Positions 11,153 through 22,303 of a stretch of DNA of 64,000 bases are shown here, one piece after another; the first letter of the stretch is position 1, and the number at the start of each line of letters is the position of its first letter. The DNA lies in assembly GCA_002150815.3 (NCBI GenBank), contig NDFF03000098.1:248001-312000 (forward strand). Direction: 5' to 3'. Origin of the DNA: Grammothele lineata (lineage: Eukaryota; Basidiomycota; Agaricomycetes; Polyporales; Polyporaceae). Made by a program: the position numbers and the translations under genes. The notes under the pieces are model-generated. The model saw nothing but the letters and a program-made list of their open reading frames with translations, was not told the origin of the DNA and did not search any database.

Positions 11153-13945
11153 ATGGCTGACCATGTATCTTCTGGACAGCCAGACGACGTGCGACCTTCG
11201 ACTTCCAGTCGTCGCGTTGACGGACGTCCCATAACCCCACCCCCTCGACAGACCACTCAGTCACTCGTCGCCAGTAGTGACAAAGGTAGATCGGGGATCG
11301 CGCTTGAGGGTCAGACACAGACAAGTACGCCTCTATCTAAAGCGACTCGGGCCAAATCGAACAAGTCTGGCGCTGTCCAGGAACTTTATGCCGAGGAGCA
11401 ACAGCAGAACCAAAAGATGACGGTCATCGGCAAGATCGCCCTCTGCACCCACCGTTACATGATGGATACCCATCTCCCCGTCCCCGTCCTGGACGGCAAA
11501 GAATGGGACCCCGAATCGCTTGTTACGGACGATATACGCGATCGCCTCCAGAACATGGACTTCAAAGACGAAAGAGATATGTACGGGAACAACGGGCCCT
11601 TAGTACGTCTAAAATAGTTGCGCTGAGTCCAGGATGGAACTGAGCACTTCCCTAGGCAAAAAAAATCACGTCAAAATGGCTCTATGACGACCCTCACGAC
11701 GGATTCTACATCGTCAACTCTGCCGACGTCTCTGACGCCGATAAGACGACGAAAGAACGCGTGGATGCCGCGATGTACCGACGTGACAGCGGCCCGGACC
11801 CCGATAGGACGAGCGAAGACGGGCTTGATTGGTCCTCGGTCGAGCTCTTGATCGAGTGCAAGACCGAACCTGTCCAGCAAGACCCCATCGACGAGGACGC
11901 AAAGAACTTTATTCCCGACTCAGCTGCCCGACAACTTATTTTGGCCCAAATTGCCTCATATGCTGCCAATACCTTCGATAGCCAACATCTCACCCATCTC
12001 TTTCTCCTCATCATCCTCGGCCCTATGGCACGCATCCTCCGCTGGGACAGAGCCGGGGTGGTCGCGACGCACAAGTTCAACTACGTCGAGAACCCCCATA
12101 TGCTCGCCGAATTCCTCTGGCGCTTCACTCGCGTCTCTGACGACCGACGCGGTCACGATACCTCTGCGACGCGCATCCGCATGGACGACCCACTCTATGC
12201 GGAGATGGCCCGACGGCGGGACGAGCCACGGATGGTCGAGGGGCACGCTATGCAAGAGCACGCTCGGGAGATGTTCAAGGCTTCGTTCAAGCAAAGCACG
12301 TATCCGCACAAACTGGAAATCTACGACGCGAAGCTCGAGCGGAAGCGCACGTTCCTGGTCGGCGATCCGACCTTCATCGCAGACGGGGTCATCGGCCGCG
12401 GGACCCGGGGGTACGTCGCGTTGGAGGCCAAGGAGAAGCCGACGGATCCTGATGGAGCGTTTGTCTGGCTGAAGGATTGTTGGCGCATTGCCCACGCGGG
12501 CATGGAGCCCGAGGGCGACATCCTCCAGCGCCTCAACGACGCGCGTGTCGAAGGGGTGCCTACGCTAGTCTGTCACGGGGACATCGAGAACCAGATGACG
12601 TGGTCGCAAGCGTTCTGGTTGGAACAGAACGGGCCGGTAGGCTTGGAGAACGTCGAGAAGGACTGTCCCTTCAAGGCTCACAAGCACTATCGGATGGTTG
12701 TTGAGGAAGTCTGCCTTCCGATGAACCAATTCCGGCACGCAAAAGATCTCATCTATCTCATTTCTAAATGCATTGAAGGTGCGATCCCTCTTTCCTTCAC
12801 CCCGCGTGTAGTAGCTCACAACATTACTGGCAGCCCATGGGAACGCTTGGCGAGCAGGAGTGATCCACCGAGACATCAGCGCCGGCAACGTCCTCATTCA
12901 TATCATCGAGACCATAGATCATGGAACCCTCAAAAGGCGGCGCACAGGCATTCTCGTGGACTGGGAGCTGTCGACAACTGTCGTGAGCCTCGACGCGCTA
13001 GACGAATCGGTTTATCGAGCTATCGATCGCACAGTGAGTGATTCCTCACCCGATGTTTGACTACAGATCTGACTGAGGGTAACGTCGCAGGGAACTTGGC
13101 AGTATCTCTCCGTGTTCATCCTCTGGAACCCGCGCAAGAAGGTTCAAATCGCCGACGACATGGAAGCATTCTTCAACGTGTTGCTCTGGTTTGCGATCCG
13201 GTACCTCCTTCACAACTGTAAGGACGTCGGCAAGTTCATCTATGACTACTTCGACGACTACACCCCGATCGTCGGCAAGGAGGATGTCTTCTGCGGGCCC
13301 GCGAAAGACAACGCCGTCCGGACTGGTGTTTTGCAGCTGCCTGAGAAGGAAGACGACGAAGTCTCCCCTGCTGAGCTTCAATTCCTACTTGACGAGGCGG
13401 ACGCCACGAGTCCGACCTTGCATCCGATCAACAATGTCTTCAACGAGTTTCTCGCCATCCTACGCTCGCGTTACGCTCTTATCAAGGGAATGAAGAGAGA
13501 CACCAAGCCAAAGCGTACCAACGTTAAGGTGTTGAACGAACCCGTCATCGACGACGGGGAGGAATGGGAAGAAAGGAACCGTGAGATGCTTGCGAAGTTG
13601 AAGAATAAGAAGGCGGACGTCGCTAATGCTGCGCTTGAGGCACGTAGGCTGCAGGAAGCCGAAGAGCACGTCAAGATGCTGAACGACCAGTTCGAGATGG
13701 CGCGGGTGCTGCTCGCCCACGTTTTCGAGCACAACTGGCCTATGCAGGACAGGACCCCCGACCAGCTCCCGCGTGGCTACCGTCCTATCAAGCAAGAACC
13801 CACCCCGGCGCCGACAAACTCCTCGCACCCATCGCAACGGGGCCCCAAGAGGAAGTCCTCGCAGGTTGCTCTGTCTGAGGCGGAGCCTCAGGAGAACAGC
13901 GTACGTAGATCGGGTCGAATCCCAGTGAAGCCCCGGAAGATTTGA
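11153..13945 (+). CDS. FunK1 fungal-specific protein kinase
   Basis: Member of the FunK1 family, a kinase-like group expanded in mushroom-forming fungi with largely unknown substrates. The ATG at 11153 begins MADHVSSGQPDDVRPS. Exon 1 ends at ...NNGPL and joins to AKKITSKWLYDDPHDGFYIV after an intron. The N-lobe region includes SSVELLIECKTEP. A further intron restores KCIEAHGNAWRAGVIHRDIS followed by AGNVLIH, so the catalytic HRDxSxxN motif is intact. ILVDWELST takes the place of DFG. Next come DRTGTWQYLSVFIL and DDMEAFFNVLLWFAIRYLLH, a coiled Glu/Arg-rich segment (about 13560-13700) and a basic C-terminal tail. It converges on the HET-domain gene. A second, truncated FunK1 lies at 40-41 kb. 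Activity is likely from the motifs, but the target cannot be guessed. Confidence 0.92.
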
Positions 13946-14209
13946 GGAACGCTATGCCAGTGTTGTATCTACTGCTACAGGTCGCTCCGTATATATATAT
14001 CATTAATGCTGTTCGTCATGCACGCTCGGGACAATTTGTCGATATGACGTTCCATCTGTCGTTCACTGCTATGTTTAACCTACTTTCCACCATGATCGTA
14101 TGTGCTACATCTGATCTTTCGGAACAGTCCAATACATTCTAACGGAGTCTCCTAGTCTACGTGTTTGAATCTTCATCATGATCGCTGTAGCTGAAATCCG
14201 AGCCTCCGG

Positions 14210-16319
14210 TTAGGCCGCCTGAGTGTTGATTTTACACTGACAAGAAAGCGAGAAGTCAGCGAACCCGACCCACACCCAAGTGGCCGTGCGACATCGGCGT
14301 ACCTCGAAGTCATCGATATGGAATTCAAACGAAATTATACCAGCCACGTTCATTCCACTCGGCGTGAACCTCACGAGAAGCCGCATGTCCTCCTTCCGTC
14401 TTCCCCCTAAGGAGGTGGGCCCCACCGTTTCTCGGATCTCTCGAGTGTGTCCTTGCGAATATACAATATGGTCCTGTGGGCACGCGTGATGCGTCAGCGG
14501 CATGGCGTAGGGGACAGTGCCGAACCGGATGGAGGCATAATGCCTCAGATGCTCGACAGCAGTGGGGACGTCGCGTGGCTCTGGTTCTAAGCCCCATCTC
14601 GAGGCCCATTCCTCAAATTTGCCAGATTGGGCTGAACAGCACCCAAGCGTGACGGTCAGATAGGCGTTAGCGATAACAACCCGCTCGAATACGAGCTTGA
14701 CGGGAGACGACCCAGTCCACCCACGGGGTGCATGCGTGGCAGAAAGGAGCTTCCAAGAATGCTTGGATTCGAAGTCGAGCAAGGAGGACGATTTGATGCG
14801 GAACGGAGATGAGATTCCAACGCTGAAGAGCTCGACGAGCGTGAGAGGGTCAAGAGTGCATGCGCGGGGCTTAGGGCGTGACGAGACGTAAATTTGTCTC
14901 CATTGCCATTGCGCGTGTTTGCCAGTGAAAGTGTAGGAACCTGATGGAGACATGATACGCATGTGCTCGCAGAGACAATGGTATATCGGGATGGAGGCAT
15001 CGGTCGTCTCAGGATCTCTGGTTAGAACAAGCCATATAGGCGGATTGGAACACTTGAGGTCCAGCAGCGAGCGGCCGGCGGGAATGTCTAGCATCAGTGC
15101 GTACACAAGGATTCCTCGAGGAGACGGAGTAAAAGACATGGAGTGCCCTTCTTTGAGCTACACAATCATCGTCAGAATATCCAACCACACATGGCGAGAA
15201 AAATTGCATACTCACCGTGTTATTGGAAGACCAGTCCATCTGGAGTCCTCGACCGTCGTTCGTAGTCCAAGAGTATAAAGCAGGGGAAGAAGCAAGTAGA
15301 TGAGTTCCGCCGTTCAATGAGTCGGAACAACTTGTGCAGCGTTTGAAGAGGGCTTCATCTTCAGAAATGACACCCCAGCCAGAGGCAAAGAGGGACGTGT
15401 CCACGGACGTGCGCATGATCTCCTCTTGCAGCCGATAGAATGCGTTTCGTCCCTCCCCGTAGAGAGTCGGCAGGTTGACACCAAAGAGACCAAAAAGGCA
15501 GTACGCTTCGTCCTCGATCCGCGTCGTCTGCCGACGCGATGCCCACGACATTCGTGCGGCCACGCTGACGTCCATTACATCCTCTTCAAAGCAAAGCACG
15601 CTCACGTCGATCCCTGTGACCTCCTGCAGTTTCTCCGCGAGCTGGAACTTGCTACCAATCAAGGTCCAGGCGGCGGACATGAAGAGGACGTTCTTGGGTG
15701 CGACGAGTTCCTGCAACGTCCACCCACGGCGGTGCCAGCGGCTGTCACGGAACTCAGATGACTCTGTGGTGCATCCGGGGGAAACATCGGCGAGGTAGAC
15801 GTAGCAAACTGCCGAGAGAGAGTAATAGCGGAACATAGAATTGATGGCCTCGGTGAGTTCGGCACTGCTAGTCTTGTCGATGCAGCAGGTGTCGGCCCAG
15901 GCCCAACGGTACCCGTGCTCTCGGGAGACTTTCAGAAACTCCTGGATCTTCGGGGAAAGTAGGTCGCGTGGGATCATAGATACTGGCACCTTGTCTATGC
16001 TAACAATGGTGTCTAGGGGTTGAGGTGATTGTGGCGATAGGTCTCCCTGGCCCATCCGGAGCGCGAGTTGTTGCACCCTTGCGGACAGCGCCATGAACTC
16101 GGCACGTAAATCATCGGACGTACAGGATGTATCGGACTCGGAGGGACGCTTGTTGGATGGGTTTGTCTTGGATCGTTCCATCGCTGCACGGACCTTTTGA
16201 TACGTGTCTTCCTCATCCTCTCTACCCCAGACATGCGATAGGATCGCATACCCTCCTGGAACTCGCTCCGGGTAAGCGAAGAACTCGAGGTTGGCGGTTT
16301 GAGTGTTCAGAAGCCACAT
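14210..16319 (-). CDS. HET-domain (heterokaryon incompatibility-type) protein
   Basis: Two exons (16319-15216 and 15157-14210) encode 683 residues. The N-terminal HET domain is canonical: MWLLNTQTANLEFF, then YAILSHVWG, RWAWADTCCIDK, YYSLSAVCYVYLADV, RWHRRGWTLQELVAPK, and EDEAYCLFGLFGVNLPTLYG followed by GEGRNAFYRLQEEI. HET domains trigger cell death after fusion of unlike hyphae in ascomycetes; in basidiomycetes most members are uncharacterised. A roughly 110-residue insertion with QQLALRMGQGDLS splits the usual spacing between the first two motifs. The C-terminal half has no domain I recognise and no repeats or NACHT motif. An in-frame ATG at 16346 is possible, but 16319 matches the family start. 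The start lies only 84 bp from a 110 bp inverted repeat. Confidence 0.9.
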
Positions 16320-16402
16320 CCTGGTAGAGCGACGGAATGATAGCAAGCATCGGCGAACGGGGTTTCAGACTGTTAAGATTGTAGATGGACTCCCCGAAAC
16401 AG

Positions 16403-16512
16403 TAGCCCCGGTCAAAGCTGACTGCTGAGCTCAGGCGCCCGCTGCTCAGCACCGTACGGCGCCTCAGGAAGCCCAGCGTCTGCGAGGTCGCGGGTCGGTC
16501 TCCTCGGCGAAC
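16403..16512 (+). repeat. Left copy of 110 bp inverted repeat
   Basis: This 110 bp segment, starting TAGCCCCGGTCAAAGC and ending CTCCTCGGCGAAC, is the reverse complement of 18272-18381 with a single mismatch. It lies 84 bp upstream of the HET-domain start codon and may hold part of that gene's promoter. I compared the two copies base by base. Confidence 0.9.
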
Positions 16513-16753
16513 GTCGCAACCGCACTGAGGCAAATTGGTCATTACAAGGGAACGGCCGGGGTGGCGCGGGCCGCGCCAGCGGCCCCAAGGGTCACCAAGG
16601 GTGCGCGCCGCCGAAGGCGCGTCCTCCTCCCTCCTCCCGCCCTCGCGCGGCCTCGCGCGGGCGCACCCTGCTTTCAATCGCCCGCGCGACCTATCAAACA
16701 CGCCATAGAAACATGTATTTAGCCAATAAAATACATACACTGTAATTTTTGCT

Positions 16754-16775
16754 TCGCGGCGGCGCGCCGCCGCGA
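16754..16775. repeat. Perfect 22 bp GC-rich palindrome
   Basis: The two halves, TCGCGGCGGCG and CGCCGCCGCGA, are exact reverse complements with no spacer. It sits at a jump from AT-rich to GC-rich sequence inside the inverted-repeat-bounded segment. Confidence 0.8.
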
Positions 16776-18131
16776 GAATCCTATCAAGCCGAACCAAGGC
16801 CTGAATGTCGACCTTCTCGCTCTCGTTAGAGCCCGTACCAGACAGACAAGCCACAAACATTTACTTGCTCACTCATGAGTGGTATTCCCTCCAACTGTGA
16901 TAGTTTTTCTTTCCGTTTGCTCGCATATCCAGATGATTTGAGGCTCTCGACAGATCTCCATCTCAGAAAAGGTACCTATTCAGTGAATCCCCTGCTACTC
17001 ATTGGGCCACCTCAATTGGGTTGTGATAGGTACTACGACTGCACTGTGAGGTATTTGTACACCTTTTTCAATGTCATGTATCTAGCATAGAAACTCCTGC
17101 CCCTTCTTGAGGTAGAATTCACCACTTCTGGCTTTGTTCAGCACACGTGACCGAGATTCTGATGTTATAACAGTCCAACCTACTACAGTTAGCAGTACAG
17201 TTCATCTCACGAAGGCCTTATATTTTCTGTAGGGTCTTGGTACAGTAGGCGAGGAAGACGGTCACTTTGCGCGGGCGACCTTTCCGGAGTCATGTGACTC
17301 CGAAATGGTCTCTAACACCTAGATTAGGGTCCCGTTTGGTCTTTTGGTCGGCCAGCGCTTCCCACCAATCCGACCGAATTGGTCGGGCCCCTTGGAATGG
17401 CGGAGTTACCCGCACTGACGCTTGTTTGGGCAGTCACGCGAACGCACGCATTCGTGACAGGCGACGCGCGATCGCGCGCAGCCCTTTTGTGTAAGCTCGC
17501 GAGTCCACCTCCCGCGCGGCCTGTATATGACAAGGGAGGGCTGCAACGAGAGCGATCAGTCGCATTTCACGAGACGAAACCAGCATCTATGGAGCTCAAG
17601 GATGTGACGTCGCGGGGAAGGTGCATACTATAAGAGACTACAAGCAGTGGGATGTACTAACTTGATAGCTCTACTACCTACTAGTCGGTAACGAGGAGCC
17701 TAGAGGAGGATCATAGCAGACTACAGCATTATTAGCTAGCACCTCACGCATGTCGTTGCGCTCTCCACCTACTTACTGCGCAGGGGCTTTAGGCGATTCT
17801 GCTCTCCACAGTTTTTCAGAGGCGGAGCAACTTCAAGCGTCGCCCATCGTCGCGCGCGCCGCCGGGGAACATGCTCGCTGGTCTCAATATCGATTCATGG
17901 CTACTACGCGCGCCGCTTAGCGGAGGTCGCGCAATGGTATCGCGGCTCAATCACGCCCTCTAGGAGCCTGCTCTGAACGCCGCGCGTCCAGCCTCCCGGT
18001 CTCGCGCCCGAGCGACGATGGCCTCCGACGCACGCGCGTCGGGTTCGCATTGGCGTCGCGCCGACTGACTCCTCGATCGCCGCTTGGTAGTATGTCGCTG
18101 CTGCGTTAATACACGCCTCCGTTTTCACAGA

Positions 18132-18197
18132 TGATCGCGCGCCGTAGCCACTGCCAGTACTAGGTGAGGCTACTACAGCCACTGCGGCGCGCGATCA
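18132..18197. repeat. Inverted repeat with 13 bp arms
   Basis: The arms TGATCGCGCGCCG (18132-18144) and CGGCGCGCGATCA (18185-18197) are exact reverse complements around a 40 nt loop. The word AGCCACTGC also occurs twice, once beside each arm. A stable hairpin is possible. Confidence 0.8.
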
Positions 18198-18271
18198 GAC
18201 CTTTACCGTGTCACGTACATTCGGGTCACTCTGTGGTGCCATCGGAGTAACTCGCCAGTGACCACGGTGTT

Positions 18272-18381
18272 GTTCGCCGAGGAGGCCGACCCGCGACCTC
18301 GCAGACGCTGGGCTTCCTGAGGCGCCGTACGGTGCTGAGCAGCGGGCGCCTGAGCTCAGCAGTCAGCTTTGACCGGGGCTA
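18272..18381 (-). repeat. Right copy of 110 bp inverted repeat
   Basis: Reverse complement of 16403-16512 with one difference (a C/T change near the inner end). The flanking bases outside the two copies are unlike each other, so the repeat ends are sharp at both sides. Confidence 0.9.
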
Positions 18382-19546
18382 GTGCTTCGCGGCGGGCGGT
18401 CACTTGTCATATGAAACGCTCGTCGGGCTGCGCATTGTTCGACGTATGTATTATCACCTTGTGAACCTTGGGAAGACTTAGATGAGTCTGCTGACCGGGG
18501 TTTCGACCGTATAGTAAGTGACTCTTCGCTTAACGTTCGAGTTCATTGCTGAGGGAGGACAACGACGTAGGGCGGCGAGAGGAGTGCAAAGAGCGTTCAA
18601 CTTACTGAACTAGTACTATCTCTGCTACCGCTACACGCAAAAAGCAGAGAAAATGACCAGACGTTTTCTCAGGTATACCTCCCACTCTAAACATTCCAAT
18701 TACACATTCTGTGAAGATGCGCCAGCAATATGACAGAAACTTAAGGCTATCTCGACGAGGCGTACGTCAAGTTGTGGGCGTCTACTATGCGGGCCTGCGA
18801 GCCCTGGGCCTGGGAGCTTGCACTTCTGTCTCGCCCGAGAGTCGACTTACTGCGCTCACGATTCTTCTCTGTTCTAAGCCGAAAATGTAGCACAGTCTGA
18901 GCAAGACCCATCGATCGACGCTAAAACTTCTTGCACTTCTGTTCAAAATTCGAACCCTGGAGTAGCTGCTGGAGGAAGCGTGAGGCAAGCCTGGCTCTCT
19001 GAGCTTGGGCTGAAGATGTACTAGTACAATGACCCAGTGTGGTAGTTTGTCAGGCGTCGAGTGGGAAAGGCCCGCTCTTCTCAGCGCTAGCTCGGCGGGA
19101 GACGGGGGCTTGAACTGCCCACGAAATCCCTGCCGTCCAAATTTCGTTTCGAAGCTACGCGCGAAACGGTGGAGAGGCCTCCTCATTCAAGTACTCGCAG
19201 TCGTTCCGGAACCCATCGACTATGATCACCACATCCGATCGACGCACAGCTAAGTCCGAAATTCAGACACCAAAAGACAGCGAGTACACCAAAACGTCAC
19301 GGCGTCTAGATTATGTATGTCAACAGAATAAGGACATCAGGTATGGTAATCAGGTATTCAGGCGCGCGGCCATCGTCCCCAGGGTCGTACAGCGCGCGTT
19401 GCGCCGCGGGCTTCCCTGTGCGACGGCGACGGCGAGAGAAGAGAGAGAAAGAAAGAGAGGAGGTGAGCCTGCGGCGGGAGGAAGAGGAAGAGTGAATAGA
19501 ACGAGACTCACCAAGCCCCGCAGTAGCACTGGGAGAGCGCGCGCGC
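18382..19546. other. Intergenic, no gene seen
   Basis: A 133-codon leftward open frame at 18785-19186 has no motif I recognise and is not supported. A sequence near 18950 (reverse strand GGTTCGAATTTT) looks like a pol III B box but lacks a foldable tRNA around it. The right end is the 3' region of RER1. Confidence 0.5.
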
Positions 19547-20543
19547 TCATCTGCTCCCGCCGTACCGGACCTTGCGGCCGATGTCGAACGGGACGTACTT
19601 GTACTTGATCATGTGTCTGCAAGGGCCGCACCGTCAGCGCGCGGCCGCCGCAGGGAGGGATATCCCAAAGGAAAGTGGAGAAGAGGGGAAAAGGGAGGAG
19701 GGGGCGGAAAGGGAGAAGAGGAGACGTACTGTATTTGGCGGCGCATGGTGAGCGCGAAGAGGACGAAGAAGTAGACGACGAGGATCGGCCAGTAGACCGG
19801 GACGTCGAACATCTCGAAGAACGAGCACACGATCGCGAGCACCGTCGCCCGCGTCGCCGAAAGCCTTTATAGTACCCCATGTATCCGTCAGTCCCGTCCG
19901 CTTCATGAGGAGAGAGAGGGTACGCACCAAAATTGCCATTCGGGCAGGCGGCGGACGAACGGCCGGAAGTCGTCGTCGCGCGAGGAGGGGAGAGGGGAGG
20001 GAGATGTTTCACCGCCCTCCTCTATCTCGTCCGCAAGCAGGTCATCCTGTAGGGACGGATCGAAGCGCGGCTGGAGGAAGGCGAGGAAGAGGTTGAGGAG
20101 GTAGATCGCGTGGGCGTCTATTGGGCGCGCGAGCGAGGCGAGCAGTTAGCGTGAGTTGTGGCGAAGGGGAGAAGGGGGCTCGGGACGTACAGCATACTAG
20201 AAAATTCAAGCGCGTATATGTCAGTTAGGAACGTCGGAGCAATGGGGAAAGGGCGACGTACCGATATACCACTATGCACCCAAATATCGCCGAAACGGAC
20301 GCAGGGAAAGTGCGAAGATTAGACATGCACCTCCATGACTATGAACAATGCACTCACCCCTTGCGCAAAGACGATGCGAAGCATGAATAGTGCGAGGAGG
20401 CCCGCAGTACTCAGCCAGCGGTAGAGGACGAAGGGTGTGACACGGTCCAGCCACCGCTGGTACTGGCGCTGCCCCTGGGCGTAGTAGACCATGAGCGGCT
20501 GGAAGGGGCCAGCGGAGGCCTCGGGGTCGGATGAGGACATCAT
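19547..20543 (-). CDS. RER1: Rer1 family ER-Golgi retrieval receptor
   Basis: Four-span cis-Golgi membrane protein that returns escaped ER membrane proteins by recognising polar residues in their transmembrane segments. The ATG at 20543 begins MMSSSDPEASAGPFQPLMVY. The family pattern is clear: YQRWLDRVTPFVLYRWLSTA, LLALFMLRIVFAQG, then LNLFLAFLQPRFDPSLQDD, EFRPFVRRLPEWQFW-type sequence, FFEMFDVPVYWPILVVYFFV, LFALTMRRQIQHMIKYKYVP and FDIGRKVRYGG, with the stop at 19547-19549. About five short introns. It diverges from the glycerate kinase gene. The family is certain; introns around 20100-20300 are approximate. Confidence 0.92.
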
Positions 20544-20992
20544 TTTCGTGTGGTGGGCGTCGTGAGGAGGGCTGGGTGGGCGTGGAGGAGGAAGAGAGGA
20601 GAGCGCGGGGGCGGGCGAGGCTGCGCGAAGGGGAACACGTAGCGTCGTGGGCAGGGACACAACAGACGCGCAATCGAGTTGGCGCAGCGACTTCCTCTCT
20701 CATCTTCGGCGTCCCCCGAAAAACACTCGCGCTCTCGGTCCGGCCCCGGCCCGTCTCCGCGACGAGTGAGTGCGGCGGGGCCCCGTTCTCCGACCCGTGC
20801 CTCTTGCCAGACCGCCGTCGCCATGATCCTCTGCCTCGACTCGTTCTACAACCACCAGCTCAGGCATATCGACGCTCAGACGTTGACAGGATGGAGGGAT
20901 CGGTGCGCAATCTACTTTTCGCAATCGCCGTCGAAGTGCTTGCAGCTCACCTCAATTCCTAGTCCACCCCTACCCCGCCCGCGATCCCGCTC
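20544..20992. other. Divergent promoter region RER1 / glycerate kinase
   Basis: Both genes read outward from here. An open frame from an ATG at 20823 (MILCLDSFYNHQLRHIDAQ) could be an upstream exon of the glycerate kinase, but the obvious intron (GTGCGC...TCCTAG) does not restore frame into the kinase exon. I therefore leave it unassigned. Confidence 0.4.
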
Positions 20993-22040
20993 ATGACCGC
21001 CCACATCCTCACCCAGCTCGCCACACACCGCGAACAACACGCCTTATCTCCCTCATTACTCGTACCCCCGCTTATAGTCGGGGTGCAAGGCCCGCAAGGG
21101 AGTGGCAAGACCTACCTCACAGGCCTCCTCCAAGCCGCGCTCACCGCCCCGCCCCACCAACTCTCCATCGCCGTGCTTTCCCTGGACGACCTCTACCTCC
21201 CACACGCGGGTCTAACCGCGCTCGCAGCTGCGCACCCCCACAACAAGCTTCTGCAAGGCCGAGGGCAGCCGGGCACGCACGACGTCCCGCTAGGCACGGC
21301 TCTCCTCCAGCGCCTCAAGGGCATCAACTCGCGCGCGAAGGAGGGCGGGGAAGTCGAGCTTCCGCGCTTCGACAAGAGCCTGTTCAACGGCGAGGGAGAT
21401 CGCGCTGAGGAGGGGGTGAGGGTGCGCGCCCCGCTCGACGTCGTCCTTTTCGAAGGCTGGTGTACGGGCTTCTGCCCCATCTCGCGCGCGGAGGCGGAGA
21501 GGCGGTGGGCGCGTCCTGTCCCGGGGCTGGGAGATGCGTTCTTTGAACAGAGGGGGTACCGGCTCGAGAACGTGCTGGACGTCAATGAGCGCCTTAGGGA
21601 GTACGTCTCGTGGTGGGACATGTTCGACGCGTTCATACAGGTGCGTCTGCCTCAGGCCTCGAACATGGCTGGCGTCTTACGCTTTCTGACGTCCGGATGA
21701 CAGATCAAGCCCCCCGAGGAGTACCCGTACGTGTACATCTACAAATGGCGATTGCAGCAAGAGCACCACATGAAGGCGCGCAATGGCGGTCGTGGCATGA
21801 CGGACGAGCAGGTCCGAGCGTACGTACATGTCCCTAATGCTCTTCGGGCACCTCCACTGATACCATCCTCACGGCAGGTTCGTGGATCGCTACATACCCG
21901 GATACGTCTTCTTTGGCGATGGGGTAACGGAGGGGTACGAGGCAGAGTCGGGCGGACGCAAGCTGCCTACATGGACAGGCCGAGGGCTACGGATCGAAAT
22001 CGGGGAGAGTAGGGAGGTCGTTGGCTCTACCACATTCTAA
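20993..22040 (+). CDS. D-glycerate 3-kinase (Tda10/GLYK type)
   Basis: P-loop kinase that phosphorylates D-glycerate to 3-phosphoglycerate in plants and many fungi (yeast homologue Tda10). The frame begins MTAHILTQLATHREQH at 20993. The Walker A motif is IVGVQGPQGSGKTYL. Next come AVLSLDDLYLPH, NKLLQGRGQPGTHDVPLG, LPRFDKSLFNGEGDR, DVVLFEGWCTGFCP and SWWDMFDAFIQ, all family signatures. Two introns follow: the first joins IQ to IKPPEEYPYVYIYKWRLQQE, and the second joins VRA to FVDRYIPGYVFFGDGV. The frame ends EVVGSTTF with the stop at 22038-22040. An upstream exon is possible because some relatives have a longer N-terminus. It diverges from RER1. Confidence 0.88.
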
Positions 22041-22230
22041 TCCCACTATGCCGAGTATATGGCAGTCACAATCCTGATTATGAAAACGAACTCGACGTCG
22101 CACTCGACCGATGAAGTTCGGAACTACAACGACAGTGGTCTCCAAAGCAGCTCCTCCAGGCTAACCGTTCCGTTCCTTGACCGTCATCGTGTCATACACG
22201 ATAAAAACATCTACAGCTAGATTATCATAG

Positions 22231-22303
22231 TTCCCATTAGCCGACTCGAACGACTGACCTCATCATTACAAGTGATGCGCTCTACCAGCTGAGCTAAACG
22301 GGA
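22231..22303 (-). tRNA. tRNA-Thr (anticodon UGU)
   Basis: A 73 nt cloverleaf on the minus strand with no intron. The acceptor stem pairs TCCCGTT with AATGGGA (one G-T pair), followed by discriminator A. The D arm is GCTC-AGCTGGTA-GAGC. The anticodon arm is CATCA-CTTGTAA-TGATG with anticodon TGT. The T arm is AGTCG-TTCGAGT-CGGCT. Internal A and B boxes are intact. A run of A on the plus strand at about 22202-22205 is a possible pol III terminator, 26 nt beyond the 3' end. Confidence 0.97.

Larger units (their letters stand above)
16513..18271. other. Gene-free interior between the 110 bp inverted repeats
   Basis: There is no supported coding region. Base composition swings sharply: very GC-rich at 16550-16680, AT-richer at 16860-17260 and GC-rich again at 17400-18200. 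It holds a perfect 22 bp palindrome at 16754-16775 and an inverted repeat with 13 bp arms at 18132-18144 and 18185-18197. I see no transposase, reverse transcriptase or target-site duplication at the outer edges. Confidence 0.6.

Noticed and set aside
18900..19030. B-box-like GGTTCGAATTTT and A-box-like AAGCTCAGAGAG on the minus strand, suggesting a tRNA or SINE
   Set aside because: No acceptor or T-stem pairing can be formed, and no poly-A or tandem tail is seen. It could be chance.
18785..19186. 133-codon minus-strand open frame
   Set aside because: No motif, no start context and no splice partners. It lies in repeat-rich DNA where random frames are common.
20823..20992. Upstream exon for the glycerate kinase (MILCLDSFYNHQL...)
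   Set aside because: The only good intron (GTGCGC to CCTAG) puts the next exon out of frame, so it is left out pending RNA evidence.
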